From the NCBI RefSeq assembly GCF_039839375.1, contig NZ_JBDOQU010000017.1:1-64000 (forward strand): DNA of 64,000 nt, given 5' to 3'. Origin of the DNA: JBDOQU01 sp039839375. Lineage in GTDB: Bacteria > Pseudomonadota > Alphaproteobacteria > DSM-16000 > Inquilinaceae. The notes under the pieces are model-generated. The model worked only from the letters and a program-made list of their open reading frames with translations. It did no database searches and had not been told where the DNA came from. Numbering within the stretch: position 1 is the stretch's first letter; every line of letters starts with the position of its first letter. Of this stretch, positions 1-8,361 are shown piece after piece. The translations under genes and the position numbers were made by a program.

Positions 1-291
1 GTGCAAGACGAGCGGGAAGGGGCCAGGCCAGCATACGGTCTACCGATCGGGCGACCTCGAATCCAACGGCCTCCTTCCCGCTCCCATCATAGCAACCATC
101 CAACACACAGGAATCCATGGGTCGGTTCCGCTTCACCGACGGTGAAGGACCGGGCGTCGCCCGGCCGCCCATTGACGCCGTATCAAGCCCAGCATGACGG
201 TTTCCTGAAGAGAAACCTTACCTTGAGCTTGTCGAAAGGTGTGGGCACGCATGGTTCGACAGGCTCACCATGAGGGGGTGACTATTCGGGG
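1..291. other. Non-coding edge region with decayed repeats
   Basis: No convincing gene is seen here. An open frame spans positions 1-273 on the plus strand, but its translation is low-complexity Arg/Pro/Ser and its 3' part is simply the translation of a dispersed palindromic repeat. Positions 110-210 look like a degenerate copy of the R2 repeat found at 43361-43436 and 56621-56742 (GGAATCCATGGG at one end, CCAGCATGACGG at the other). The region lies downstream of the M20 peptidase gene, which ends at 292. Confidence 0.5.
221..276. repeat. Dispersed palindromic repeat, type R1, copy 1
   Basis: An imperfect inverted repeat: the left arm CTTGAGCTTGTCGAA is nearly the reverse complement of the right arm TTCGACAGGCTCACC, separated by about 20 bp. 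A closely similar copy lies at 22796-22851. Sequences of this type are common intergenic repeats in alphaproteobacteria. It sits just past the stop codon of the M20 peptidase gene, where it could act as a transcript 3' end; that role is inference. Confidence 0.7.
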
Positions 292-1932
292 TCAGGCCTC
301 TTCCAGAACCCGTCGGCAGATATCGGCCAGCAGTTCCGGCAACACACGGAACGCATAGGGCGTGTGCAGCCGTTCCAGCCTGGTGTGGTAGTCCCGGCCC
401 CACGGTCCGGCATTGACGATCGGCACGCCCGCCAGCGCGGGGCCTTCCGGCCAGGAGATGCCGGCACCCCAGGCCGGCGTGTTCGCCGCCACGGCGGGGA
501 CCGACGCCTCGTCGCCATCGCCCAGGAAGCTCATGTCTGAGATGCCGGGAAAATAGCTGCGCACGGCGATCGGCGCGCCGTGCCGGTCCCCGACCGTCCG
601 CGCCGCTTCCTCCACCGCCGCCCGCAGCCGGCGGGCGCGCGGCTCTCCATCCAGCAGCGTCGGCAGATATGGCATGGAGGCGAAGCCCAGCACCACGGCC
701 GGTCCCGCCCGGCCGGAAAGGCCCCATAGATACTCCGTGATCCGCCGGCACTGCTCCGGCAGGTCCAGCCCCTCCGCCGCGACCGTCCCCGCGAACACCG
801 CCAGCCGCTCGTCCAGGTCGGGTATCCGGGCCTTCGTCTCCGCCCTCAGCGCCTCATAGGTCAGGACCGCCGCCTCGGCCGGCGGTGGCGGGGCGTCGTC
901 GTCCCCCGGAAGCCGCCGCTCCCGCAGCGTCGCCAGCAGCGGCCCGGTCGCCTCCCGGACAAGGCGGTCGAGGGTTTCTAGCACCGCCTCCGGTCCGCGC
1001 CGGTGGGTGGCGATGTTCCAGAACATCCAGACCGATTCCGGCGTGGTGACGTCGTAGGCGGTCTTGGAGTCGCGCAGGCCCAGCAGGGTGGGGGCGGAGC
1101 CGACCTCGCCCTCCGTCTCCTCCGTCAGGTCGGGCGACCATTCGACCGCCGCCGCGATCGCGCCCGCCAGCGCGGCGGCGTTCACCCCGCGCACGGCGTA
1201 GGAGGCGTGGACGGCCCGGCCGACCACGAAGGCGCTGGGCAGCAGCTTCCCCACGGTCCCCAGCGCCACCGCCCGGCCGTAGGACCCGTCGCCATTGTCG
1301 GCGATGGCGTCCAGATTGATCGCCGCCTCCAGCTCCAGCCCCAGCCTTTCAGCGATGCCGGATAGCGCGCGCGCCGCCGCCCGCGCCCCGGCGGAATTCA
1401 CCTCTTCGTCCGGGACCGCCAGGAACAGCAGATTGCCCTCCCGTTCCGGGTTGGCGGCGAAGGCCTCCGCGACCGCCAGACCGGCGGCCAGCCCGCTCTT
1501 CATGTCCAGGAGCCCGCGTCCCGGCAGGAAATCCGGCCCGGAAAGATCGGCGTGGGCCAGTTTCTCCGCCTCCGACCCCGCCACCGGGTCCAGATGCTCC
1601 AGAAGCGCCGCCTTCAGCGCCTCGGGCGCGATGGCCAGCGGCTGCAACGGGCCGTAATCGCCAGTCTGCACCGTATCGAAATGGCCGGTCAGCACCACCG
1701 TGCGCCGGCCTGTCCCGCGCACCAGCCCGGCGACGCAGGCCCGGCCCTCGCGCCCCTCCGCCCGGATCGTCCAGACCGAATCCGGCGCGTCCGCGAAGGC
1801 CGGGCTGGCGCGCAGCATCGCGGCCAGCTTCATCGCGAAGGCGGCCTCGTCCTCGCTGCCGGTGACGCTCGGCATTTCCGTCAGGGCCATGGCCCAATGG
1901 GCGGCGCGGGCGGGGTCGGGCGTCGTCGTCAT
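292..1932 (-). CDS. M20 family metallopeptidase, RocB-like
   Basis: Predicted zinc amidohydrolase/peptidase of 546 residues, matching the length of RocB-type M20 proteins. The M20 metal-site pattern is visible: His84 and Asp86 in LTGHFDTV, Asp143 in GRGLLDMKSG, and the catalytic Glu pair 176-177 in AVPDEEVNSAG. The start chosen is the ATG at 1932 (MTTTPD); the open frame runs further upstream, but the extra sequence lacks family character and crosses into the promoter side of puuD. RocB proteins are linked to arginine catabolism in Bacillus; the substrate here is not determinable. It is transcribed divergently from puuD, which would suit a joint role in nitrogen-compound catabolism, but that is inference. 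Confidence 0.85.
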   Translation of the reverse strand: MTTTPDPARAAHWAMALTEMPSVTGSEDEAAFAMKLAAMLRASPAFADAPDSVWTIRAEGREGRACVAGLVRGTGRRTVVLTGHFDTVQTGDYGPLQPLAIAPEALKAALLEHLDPVAGSEAEKLAHADLSGPDFLPGRGLLDMKSGLAAGLAVAEAFAANPEREGNLLFLAVPDEEVNSAGARAAARALSGIAERLGLELEAAINLDAIADNGDGSYGRAVALGTVGKLLPSAFVVGRAVHASYAVRGVNAAALAGAIAAAVEWSPDLTEETEGEVGSAPTLLGLRDSKTAYDVTTPESVWMFWNIATHRRGPEAVLETLDRLVREATGPLLATLRERRLPGDDDAPPPPAEAAVLTYEALRAETKARIPDLDERLAVFAGTVAAEGLDLPEQCRRITEYLWGLSGRAGPAVVLGFASMPYLPTLLDGEPRARRLRAAVEEAARTVGDRHGAPIAVRSYFPGISDMSFLGDGDEASVPAVAANTPAWGAGISWPEGPALAGVPIVNAGPWGRDYHTRLERLHTPYAFRVLPELLADICRRVLEEA

Positions 1933-2029
1933 CGGCTTCTGGCCCTTTTGCCGTTGGTGAAAACCATCGAACTCGTGAGGTGAAGTGCTACCCTCCGCCG
2001 GCGCGCGACGGCAAGGGAAACGGGCGGCC

Positions 2030-3238
2030 ATGGATATTCTGGGATCGGACTGGCTCAACCTGACGGTGCGGTGGATCCATATCACGGTCGGCATCGCCTG
2101 GATCGGCTCGTCCTTCCTGTTCAACTGGATGGACAGCCATCTCCGCCCGCCGGAAACCGCGCGCAAGGGCGTCGCCGGGGAGTTGTGGATGGTCCATGGC
2201 GGCGGCTTCTACCAGCTTGAGAAATACATGGTCGCGCCCGACCGGCTGCCGCCCACCCTCCACTGGTTCAAATGGGAGGCCTACACCACCTGGATCAGCG
2301 GGATGTGCCTGCTGGCGCTGGTCTATTTCCTCGGCGCCTCGACCTATCTGCTCAAGCCCGATTCGGTCCTGTCCCCGGCGGAGGGGGTCGCCATCGCGAT
2401 GATCGCGCTGGCGGTCGGCTGGATCGTCTACGACACGCTCTGCCGCCTGCTGGAAGGGAAGAGCGACCTCGTGCTGGCCGCCCTGGTCTCGCTCTGGATG
2501 CTGTTCGCGGCCTGGGGGTTCTCCCAGATCTTCAGCGGCCGGGCCGCCTTCATCATGGTCGGGGCGATGATCGGCACGATCATGGCCGGCAATGTCTTCC
2601 TGGTCATCATCCCGAATCAGAAGCTCTCGGTCGCATCGCTGCTGGCGGGGGAGGAACCGGACCCCGCCCAAGGCAGGCGGGGCAAGCAGCGTTCGCTACA
2701 CAACAATTACCTCACGCTGCCCGTGCTCTTCACCATGATCTCCAACCACTATCCCGTCGCCTTCTCCGGCGCGTCAAACTGGCTGGTGCTGGCGGCGATC
2801 GCGGCGGTGGGGGTCTTCGTCCGACATTTCTTCAATCTGAAGAACAAGGGCCGCCTGCATCTCTGGATGCTGCCCACGGCGGCCGCGGCGATGATCGCGC
2901 TCGCCTTCCTCAGCAGCCCACGCCCGCCTGCGCCACCAGCTGGATTGGCGGCCGGATCGGCGGAGGCCGCGCCGGTCGTCCCGTTCGACCGGGTGGCCAG
3001 GATCATCGACCAGCGCTGCGTCGCCTGCCATTCCGCCGATCCGACCTGGGAGGGCATCGACATGGCGCCCAAGGGGATGGCCTTCGACACGGCGGAGCAG
3101 ATCGCGAGCCACGCCCGCGCCATCCACAGCTTGAGCGTCGCGACCGACGCCATGCCGCTGGGCAACGTGACGGGCATGACGCCGGAGGAGCGCGCGATCC
3201 TCGGCGCCTGGATCGAAGCCGGAGCGGAGATCGAGTAG
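2030..3238 (+). CDS. puuD: Urate hydroxylase PuuD (membrane protein with C-terminal cytochrome c)
   Basis: A 402-residue integral membrane protein of the DUF989/PuuD family, which oxidises urate at the membrane and passes electrons to the respiratory chain through a fused cytochrome c domain. The N-terminus (WLNLTVRWIHITVGIAWIG) and the following hydrophobic helices match the family; the C-terminal domain carries a heme-binding CVACH motif at residues 330-334 after a long membrane region. The start is the ATG at 2030 (MDILGSDW). It lies divergent to the M20 peptidase with about 100 bp between starts. No other purine-degradation gene is in the window, so the pathway partners must be elsewhere. 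Confidence 0.9.
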   Translation: MDILGSDWLNLTVRWIHITVGIAWIGSSFLFNWMDSHLRPPETARKGVAGELWMVHGGGFYQLEKYMVAPDRLPPTLHWFKWEAYTTWISGMCLLALVYFLGASTYLLKPDSVLSPAEGVAIAMIALAVGWIVYDTLCRLLEGKSDLVLAALVSLWMLFAAWGFSQIFSGRAAFIMVGAMIGTIMAGNVFLVIIPNQKLSVASLLAGEEPDPAQGRRGKQRSLHNNYLTLPVLFTMISNHYPVAFSGASNWLVLAAIAAVGVFVRHFFNLKNKGRLHLWMLPTAAAAMIALAFLSSPRPPAPPAGLAAGSAEAAPVVPFDRVARIIDQRCVACHSADPTWEGIDMAPKGMAFDTAEQIASHARAIHSLSVATDAMPLGNVTGMTPEERAILGAWIEAGAEIE

Positions 3239-3265
3239 GCGATCGTTTCGGATGCGGACGCGTGA

Positions 3266-3294
3266 TTGACAATCATTCTCATTCGCGATATCTC
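3266..3294 (+). promoter_or_regulatory. Promoter with overlapping Fur/iron-box-like site upstream of bfd
   Basis: A consensus -35 TTGACA (3266-3271) is followed after 17 bp by TATCTC (3289-3294). The spacer reads AATCATTCTCATTCG, which resembles a Fur box (GATAATGATTCTCATTATC). A regulator bound here would block the polymerase, giving iron repression of bfd, as known for bfd in other bacteria. Whether Fur, Irr or another regulator binds cannot be told from sequence. Confidence 0.6.
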
Positions 3295-3322
3295 ATCGGC
3301 GACTTCCTGGAGCCGCCGCCGA

Positions 3323-3520
3323 ATGTATATCTGCATCTGCAACGCCCTGACCGACCGGCAGATTCGCACCGTGATGGGCGAGGGTGAGGTTTCCGCCGGC
3401 AAGGTATACGCCCGTCTCGGCTGCGCCCCCCAATGCGGCAAGTGTGTTTCCCAGGTCCGCGACATGGTCCGCGAACATCGCGAGGCCTGCGCCCAGGTGC
3501 CCTTGGTCGCCGCCGAATAG
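3323..3520 (+). CDS. bfd: Bacterioferritin-associated ferredoxin
   Basis: A 65-residue [2Fe-2S] protein of the Bfd family, which reduces the bacterioferritin core to release stored iron. The four cluster ligands are visible as Cys4-x-Cys6 and Cys38-x2-Cys41 (MYICICNALTD; APQCGKC). The start is the ATG at 3323, giving the usual MYICICN beginning; an in-frame start further up would place the Fur-like box inside the gene. Bacterioferritin itself is not adjacent. The upstream iron-box-like promoter supports induction under iron limitation. Confidence 0.93.
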   Translation: MYICICNALTDRQIRTVMGEGEVSAGKVYARLGCAPQCGKCVSQVRDMVREHREACAQVPLVAAE

Positions 3521-3590
3521 GCTCCTGACCAGGCGCAGTCGCTTTCTTGCGGATGCTTGACAGCCTCCACCGCTCCGTCATCCTTTTTCC

Positions 3591-4070
3591 ATGAAGGAAT
3601 CGCTGCGCCGACGCGCCTCCGGCGGTTCCGGGCTCATCGGCCCGGCCGCCTTCGCCCTCCTCGCAACCATGTCCTTTGCGGCCGCAGCGCAGGATTCCGG
3701 CATCGCCGGCTACTGGGCGACGGGAACCGAGGGCGTGATCGTGCAGATCGAACCCTGCGGCGGTTCGGTCTGCGGCAAGCTGGTGACGCTGCGTCCCGGC
3801 GGCCTGACGGAGGACCGGCACAACGAGGATGAGGCGCTTCAAGACCGGCCGCTCTGCAACCTCGTCATCCTCCAAGGCTTCAGTCAGGAATCCCCGACCG
3901 AATGGGTGAGCGGGGAAGTCTACGACCCCGAAAGCGGCAACACCTATTCCGGCAGCATGACGCTGGAATCCGCCGACACGCTGGATCTGCGCGGCTATGT
4001 CGGCATCCCGCTCTTCGGCCGCACGGAAACCTGGACCCGCACGGAAGAGCCGGAAACCCCCTGCGGCTGA
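3591..4070 (+). CDS. DUF2147 domain-containing secreted protein
   Basis: A 159-residue protein with a probable Sec signal peptide ending near AAAAQD at about residue 34. The mature part has the DUF2147 pattern: an early GYWATG, a pair of Cys around VQIEPCGGSVCGKLV, the central GEVYDPESGNTYSGSMTLES and the closing LRGYVGIPLFGRTETWTR. DUF2147 proteins are small periplasmic beta-rich proteins of unknown function. It is monocistronic, followed by a repeat at 4076-4135. Confidence 0.85.
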   Translation: MKESLRRRASGGSGLIGPAAFALLATMSFAAAAQDSGIAGYWATGTEGVIVQIEPCGGSVCGKLVTLRPGGLTEDRHNEDEALQDRPLCNLVILQGFSQESPTEWVSGEVYDPESGNTYSGSMTLESADTLDLRGYVGIPLFGRTETWTRTEEPETPCG

Positions 4071-4075
4071 TAACT

Positions 4076-4135
4076 TTTACCCTCGCCCCTTGTGGGAGAG
4101 GGAGGGACCCGCGAAGCGGGAGGGTGAGGGGGCTA
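4076..4135. repeat. Dispersed GGGAGAGGG-type repeat
   Basis: A purine-rich element containing ACCCTCGCCCCTTGTGGGAG and, after a short gap, GAAGCGGGAGGGTGAGGGGG, so the two halves can pair (CCCTC with GAGGG). This is a common intergenic repeat type in proteobacteria. It sits between the convergent DUF2147 and DUF2000 genes and could serve as a bidirectional transcript end. Confidence 0.55.
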
Positions 4136-4543
4136 GGGATGCAAGACCAGCCCCTTCATCACCTTGTCCACCGCCTTCCGGTCGGAATGGAGCCCGATCC
4201 CGACCAGGTCAAGCGCCTCGGTCGCGATTCCGGCCACTGCCGCGCGGTTGGCCTCGTCATGGCCGGTAGCGAACAACTCGCTCGTATAGAGGGAAGGGGA
4301 AAGCCCGCGATCCAGGGCGCGCCGCAATGTGCGCGTCAGTTCGTCCGCCGAAGCGGCGAAGACCAGCACCGGCTGGCGGATCAGCGGCCCGTACTCCCGG
4401 CCCGAAGCGTCGGCATAGCGTTCTCCGGCCAGTTCCGGATAGGCTCCCACCAGCCCACCGGACAGGAAGCAGGCGACATTCAGTTTCTGCCAGGTCGCGA
4501 GATCCTCGCGGACCGCGACGGCGATCTTGGTTTCGAAGCGCAT
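4133..4543 (-). CDS. DUF2000 family protein
   Basis: A 136-residue protein matching the DUF2000 family: N-terminal MRFETKIAVAVREDLATWQKLNVACFLSGG and central YGPLIRQPVLVFAASADEL. The family has a pseudo-ligand-binding fold and no established biochemical function. Its 5' end is head to head with the AraC regulator, the two coding regions starting about 10 bp apart, so both are probably controlled from the same short region. DUF2000 genes are often seen next to such AraC genes; a sensor or accessory role for the regulator's ligand is inference. Confidence 0.8.
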   Translation of the reverse strand: MRFETKIAVAVREDLATWQKLNVACFLSGGLVGAYPELAGERYADASGREYGPLIRQPVLVFAASADELTRTLRRALDRGLSPSLYTSELFATGHDEANRAAVAGIATEALDLVGIGLHSDRKAVDKVMKGLVLHP

Positions 4544-4553
4544 GAGGTCGAGG

Positions 4554-5435
4554 ATGCGGGAAAGCGGCCGGACCGGTCTTGAACGATCGTGCGGCGACTG
4601 GATCAGGCATGCGCCGGCCCCGCCAGGGCTGGAACGGATGGAGGCTTTCTTCGCCGGCCACGCCTATGCACCCCACCGGCACGACACCTATGCCATCGGC
4701 TACACGATAGAAGGCGTCCAATCCTTCGACTATCGCGGCGTGCGAGCGGACAGCCGGGCGGGTAACGCCATCATCATCCATCCCGACGAGGTGCATGACG
4801 GCAGGGCGGGGGTGGAGACAGGGTTCCACTATCGGATGCTCTACATAGAGCCGCGGCTGATCGCCGGCGCGCTGGACGGCAGGGCGCGGAGCCTGCCCTT
4901 CGCGCCCGACGCCGTGCTGGCCGATCCGCGCCTGATCGCCGCGCTGACGCCGCTTCTGGGCGACATGGAACGCGCGCCGGAGCCGCTGGAGGCCGACGCC
5001 GCCCTGGCGCGGCTGGCCGACGCGCTGTTGTCGCTCGACGCCTCGGCCGGCGGCGGCGGGTTCTCGATGACGATGGCCGCCCGGGCGGTGGAGACGGCGC
5101 GCGCCTTCCTCGACGCCCATTTCGACCGGATCGTCGCATCGGAGGAGTTGGAGGAAGTGACCGGCCTGGACCGCTTCACGCTGGCTCGGCATTTCCGTGC
5201 CCGGCTGGGCACCAGCCCCTATCGATACCTGACCATGCGCCGGCTGGACCGCGTGCGGTCCCGCCTCCGCGCCGGCCACGGGCTGGCGGACGCCGCCGCC
5301 GAAAGCGGCTTCTCCGACCAGAGCCACATGACCCGCCAGTTCAAGCGCGCCTACGGCATCCCGCCCGGCCGATGGCAGGCCATCCACGCCGCGCCGCGCC
5401 CGGTCTACGAGCCTCCCTTGCCGATGAATGCGTAG
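4554..5435 (+). CDS. AraC family transcriptional regulator
   Basis: About 293 residues: an N-terminal cupin-type ligand domain (MEAFFAGHAYAPHRHDTYAIGY, IIHPDEVHDGRAG) followed by a C-terminal AraC double helix-turn-helix (LEEVTGLDRFTLARHFRARL and LADAAAESGFSDQSHMTRQF, ending YGIPPGRWQ). The start at 4554 has GAGG six bases upstream; an ATG at 4542 is the alternative. Divergent to DUF2000. Its 3' end overlaps the convergent photolyase by 31 bp. Confidence 0.85.
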   Translation: MRESGRTGLERSCGDWIRHAPAPPGLERMEAFFAGHAYAPHRHDTYAIGYTIEGVQSFDYRGVRADSRAGNAIIIHPDEVHDGRAGVETGFHYRMLYIEPRLIAGALDGRARSLPFAPDAVLADPRLIAALTPLLGDMERAPEPLEADAALARLADALLSLDASAGGGGFSMTMAARAVETARAFLDAHFDRIVASEELEEVTGLDRFTLARHFRARLGTSPYRYLTMRRLDRVRSRLRAGHGLADAAAESGFSDQSHMTRQFKRAYGIPPGRWQAIHAAPRPVYEPPLPMNA

Positions 5436-6856
5436 GCGTCCAACGCGCGTCGCCTGCCGTGTTCATGATCGACCACCGGGTGAGGGTAGCTTTTCCCCAG
5501 CCGGACGCCGGCACGGTCGAGAGTTTCCGGCGGCGCTTTCCATGGCTTGTGAATCCACTCCTTCGGCAGTTCCGCCAGTTCCGGGACCCAACGTCTCACA
5601 TAATCGCCAAGGGGATCGAATTTTTCGCCCTGAAGGATGGGGTTGAACACCCGGAAATAGGGCGCGGCGTCCGCCCCGCAGCCGGCGATCCATTGCCAGC
5701 CGGTGGAATTGTTCGCCAGATCGGCATCGACCAGCGTGTCCCAGAACCATCTCTCGCCTGCCTGCCAGGGCCGCAGCAGATGCTTGACCAGGAAGCTGCC
5801 GACGATCATCCGGACCCGGTTGTGCATCCAACCGATGTGCCAGAGTTGCCGCATTCCGGCATCGACCATGGGATAGCCGGTCCGGCCGCGTTTCCACGCC
5901 TCCAGCCCGTCTTCGTCCTCGACCCACGGAAAATCGGCAAACCGCTCGTTCAGCGGCTTCTCCGGCAGGTCGGGGAAGGCGTAGAGCAGATGGTGGGCGA
6001 ATTCCCGCCAAGCGATCTCGCTCAGGAACTTCTCCGCGTCATTTCCCTCCAGGTCGCTCCGGCGGCCTTCGACGGCGCGCCAGATCTGCCTAGGGCTGAT
6101 CTCGCCCCAATGCAGATGCGGCGACAGGCCAGACGTGCCGTCCAGGTCCGGCCGGTTCCGTTCATCGCCGTAGCCGGTGAGGGAATCGTCCAGAAAATCC
6201 TTCAGCCGTTCGCGCGCCCAATCCTCCCCTGGATTCCACGTCTCCCGTAATCCGCTTGCCCAGTCCGGGCGCGTCGGCCGCAGCTTCCAATCCTCCAGTC
6301 GGTCGCTCTTCGGCCATTCGACGGGCACGGCGAGGGTGCGGGGAACGGGCAGCGGTTCGCCGACGTCGACGGCGTTCCTCAACGCCTTCCAGAAAGGCGT
6401 GAAGACCCGGTATGGATCGCCGTTCCGGGTCCTGATCTCCCATGGTTCGGCCAGCAGCGCCGCCTTATGGCTCTCCGCCATAACGCCGCGCTTCTTCAGC
6501 GACGCCTTGATTGCCGTATCCCTCTCGGTCGCGAACGGCTCGTAGGCACGGTTCCAGACGACGCGGCGTGCGCCCGTCTCCCCGATCAATCGGTCGAGCG
6601 CCACGGCTGCTTCGCCCCGTCGGAGGATCAGCCGCGACCCCTTCCGCTTCAGCGCCGCCGACAGCGCCGAAAGGCTGCCGTGCAACCACCACCGAGACGC
6701 CCCGCCCGGTTCCCATGGGTCGGCGGTCTCCAGGATGAAGACCGGAATGACCGGCCCGCCTCCATCGGTGGCGGCGACGTGCAGGGCCGGATTGTCGGCC
6801 AGCCGCAGATCCTGCCTGAACCAGACAAGCGTCGGTGAAGCGATGTCCTTGCCCAT
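5405..6856 (-). CDS. phrB: Deoxyribodipyrimidine photolyase (class I)
   Basis: A 483-residue cryptochrome/photolyase family enzyme that uses FAD and light to split cyclobutane pyrimidine dimers. The N-terminal antenna domain begins TLVWFRQDLRLADNPAL; the C-terminal FAD domain contains HLHWGEISPRQIW, AWREFAHHLLYAFP, GYPMVDAGMRQLW, MHNRVRMIVGSFLVKHL and the closing FNPILQGEKFDPLGDYVRRW. Length and motifs match CPD photolyases; a cryptochrome-like variant cannot be fully excluded. It lies next to PdeM and the helicase, so this end of the window concentrates DNA repair. Convergent 31-bp overlap with the AraC gene. Confidence 0.93.
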   Translation of the reverse strand: MGKDIASPTLVWFRQDLRLADNPALHVAATDGGGPVIPVFILETADPWEPGGASRWWLHGSLSALSAALKRKGSRLILRRGEAAVALDRLIGETGARRVVWNRAYEPFATERDTAIKASLKKRGVMAESHKAALLAEPWEIRTRNGDPYRVFTPFWKALRNAVDVGEPLPVPRTLAVPVEWPKSDRLEDWKLRPTRPDWASGLRETWNPGEDWARERLKDFLDDSLTGYGDERNRPDLDGTSGLSPHLHWGEISPRQIWRAVEGRRSDLEGNDAEKFLSEIAWREFAHHLLYAFPDLPEKPLNERFADFPWVEDEDGLEAWKRGRTGYPMVDAGMRQLWHIGWMHNRVRMIVGSFLVKHLLRPWQAGERWFWDTLVDADLANNSTGWQWIAGCGADAAPYFRVFNPILQGEKFDPLGDYVRRWVPELAELPKEWIHKPWKAPPETLDRAGVRLGKSYPHPVVDHEHGRRRALDAYAFIGKGGS

Positions 6857-6921
6857 TTCGTCTCCCAGGTCTCCGATCAGGGTAGGTTCGGAAGGTTGCC
6901 CGGCAAGGGGTGGAGATGGAT

Positions 6922-7647
6922 TCAGGCGCTCCGTCGAACAGGCTGAGGCGGCAGGGGCGTCTTGTCTTGCCGTCCGATCAGCCGGTCGCTGGGAAAACTG
7001 TAGAGCTTGCGGTCGCCGAGCATCGTCACATGGAAGCGGCGGTCCATCAGGCGGGCGATGGCGGGATCCAGGACGCCCAGCCCGCCCGTATAGGCTCCGA
7101 AGGCCGGCAGGATCAGGCGGCTTCCGTCATGGACGAAGCAGCGCGCGGATATGCGCCGGGAGCGGATGCTGATCGCCGCCTTGGGATGGTAGTGCCCTGA
7201 AACCTCACCGGCCGCCGGCCCGGAAGCGGCCGCGTGGCGGAAGATCAGCGGTCCTAGTGTCAGGCTGTCAGTTGTTGCGCCGCCACAGCCGGCGGGCGGG
7301 TGGGGGTCATGGTTGCCTGCGATCCAGACCCACTCCCGGCCGCTCATCAACTGGCCCAGATGCTCCCGGTCAGGCATGGAAAGGCGTCCAGCGGCCCGCC
7401 GGTCGTGGAAGCTGTCGCCCAGGCAGATGACCAGCCGGGGCGACAGCCGGCGCAACACCTCCGCCAACCGCCTCAAGGTCGCCGCCGTATCGTAGGGCGG
7501 CAGCATCCGTCCCCGTTCCGCGAACGCCGATCCCTTCTCCAGATGCAGGTCGGCGACCACCAGCGTTCGCCGATCCTCCCACCAGAGTGCGCCGGAAAGA
7601 TCGGCTGCCAGCGGCGCGCCGTTCAGGATCAGGCGGGACTGGTGCAT
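6922..7647 (-). CDS. pdeM: Ligase-associated DNA damage response endonuclease PdeM
   Basis: A 241-residue metallophosphoesterase with the calcineurin-like metal motifs in order: VADLHLEKG (D-x-H), GDSFHD, GNHDPHP and GHYHPK. It matches PdeM, one of four proteins in the conserved ligase-associated (LHR-core) set. The start is the ATG at 7647 (MHQSRLILNG). The GST gene ends 10 bp upstream, and the DEXH helicase lies beyond that, all on the minus strand, so co-transcription is likely. The LHR-core set is known from mycobacteria and pseudomonads as a cisplatin/crosslink and oxidative damage response. Confidence 0.92.
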   Translation of the reverse strand: MHQSRLILNGAPLAADLSGALWWEDRRTLVVADLHLEKGSAFAERGRMLPPYDTAATLRRLAEVLRRLSPRLVICLGDSFHDRRAAGRLSMPDREHLGQLMSGREWVWIAGNHDPHPPAGCGGATTDSLTLGPLIFRHAAASGPAAGEVSGHYHPKAAISIRSRRISARCFVHDGSRLILPAFGAYTGGLGVLDPAIARLMDRRFHVTMLGDRKLYSFPSDRLIGRQDKTPLPPQPVRRSA

Positions 7648-7657
7648 CGTCCCTCGG

Positions 7658-8287
7658 TTACGCGGCGGCCGGCGGCGGAGAAACGGATTTCGCCCCTTCG
7701 GCATCGATCGCAAGACACCGCTGGAAGGCCGGCCGCGCCTCGCATCGCTGGAGATAGGCCTCGAAGGATGGGCGCGATTCGACCAGCCCGAACATCCTCA
7801 CCCCGTAGACGAGTTGGGAGCCGATGACCACGTCGGCGGCGGTGAACTGGTCGCCGAGAATCCAGGGACCTTTCTCCAGCGCCTGGTCCAGCACGTCGAT
7901 CACCCTGTCATAGCCGCCCCAGCCGGCTGCGCCGCTTTCGACCTGCCAGCCGGTCGCCTTCTCCATATAGGCGGGCTCGACGCAGCCAGGGCCGAAGAAC
8001 AGCCATTTGAAATAGGGGCCGCGCGCCAGATCCCCGATCGGCGGCGCCAGCTTCGCCTCCGGCGCCCGGTCGGCCAGATAGGCGCAGATGGCGGCGGTTT
8101 CGGAGATCGCCGTGCCGTCATCGACCAGCGTCGGGACCTTGGCCATCGGGTTGATCGCCTTGTATTCCGGCGTCGATTGTGCGCCGGCGCGGATGTCGAC
8201 CATCTCCCGTTCGTATGGCGCGCCGGTTTCCTCCAGCATCCACAAGGCCACGAACGACCGCGAGTGGGGCGCCCAATAGAGCTTCAT
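7658..8287 (-). CDS. Glutathione S-transferase family protein
   Basis: A 209-residue GST with an N-terminal thioredoxin-like domain (MKLYWAPHSRSFVALWMLEE, cis-Pro loop NPMAKVPTLVDDG, SETAAICAYLAD) and a C-terminal helical domain. No Cys is present at the active-site position; Ser in HSRS is the probable catalytic residue. The start at 8287 gives the usual KLYW strand. It sits between pdeM and the helicase on the same strand, an insertion in the usual LHR-core grouping; no functional link is established. Confidence 0.85.
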   Translation of the reverse strand: MKLYWAPHSRSFVALWMLEETGAPYEREMVDIRAGAQSTPEYKAINPMAKVPTLVDDGTAISETAAICAYLADRAPEAKLAPPIGDLARGPYFKWLFFGPGCVEPAYMEKATGWQVESGAAGWGGYDRVIDVLDQALEKGPWILGDQFTAADVVIGSQLVYGVRMFGLVESRPSFEAYLQRCEARPAFQRCLAIDAEGAKSVSPPPAAA

Positions 8288-8361
8288 GGCATCCTCCATC
8301 AATCAATGGGTTGATGGGAACATAATAGGAACGATCGGGCCTCGTCCAGCCCCCTATCGAG

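Noticed and set aside
1..273. Open frame of 90 codons at the left edge
   Set aside because: Composition is repeat-like and its 3' part is the translation of an R1 palindromic repeat.
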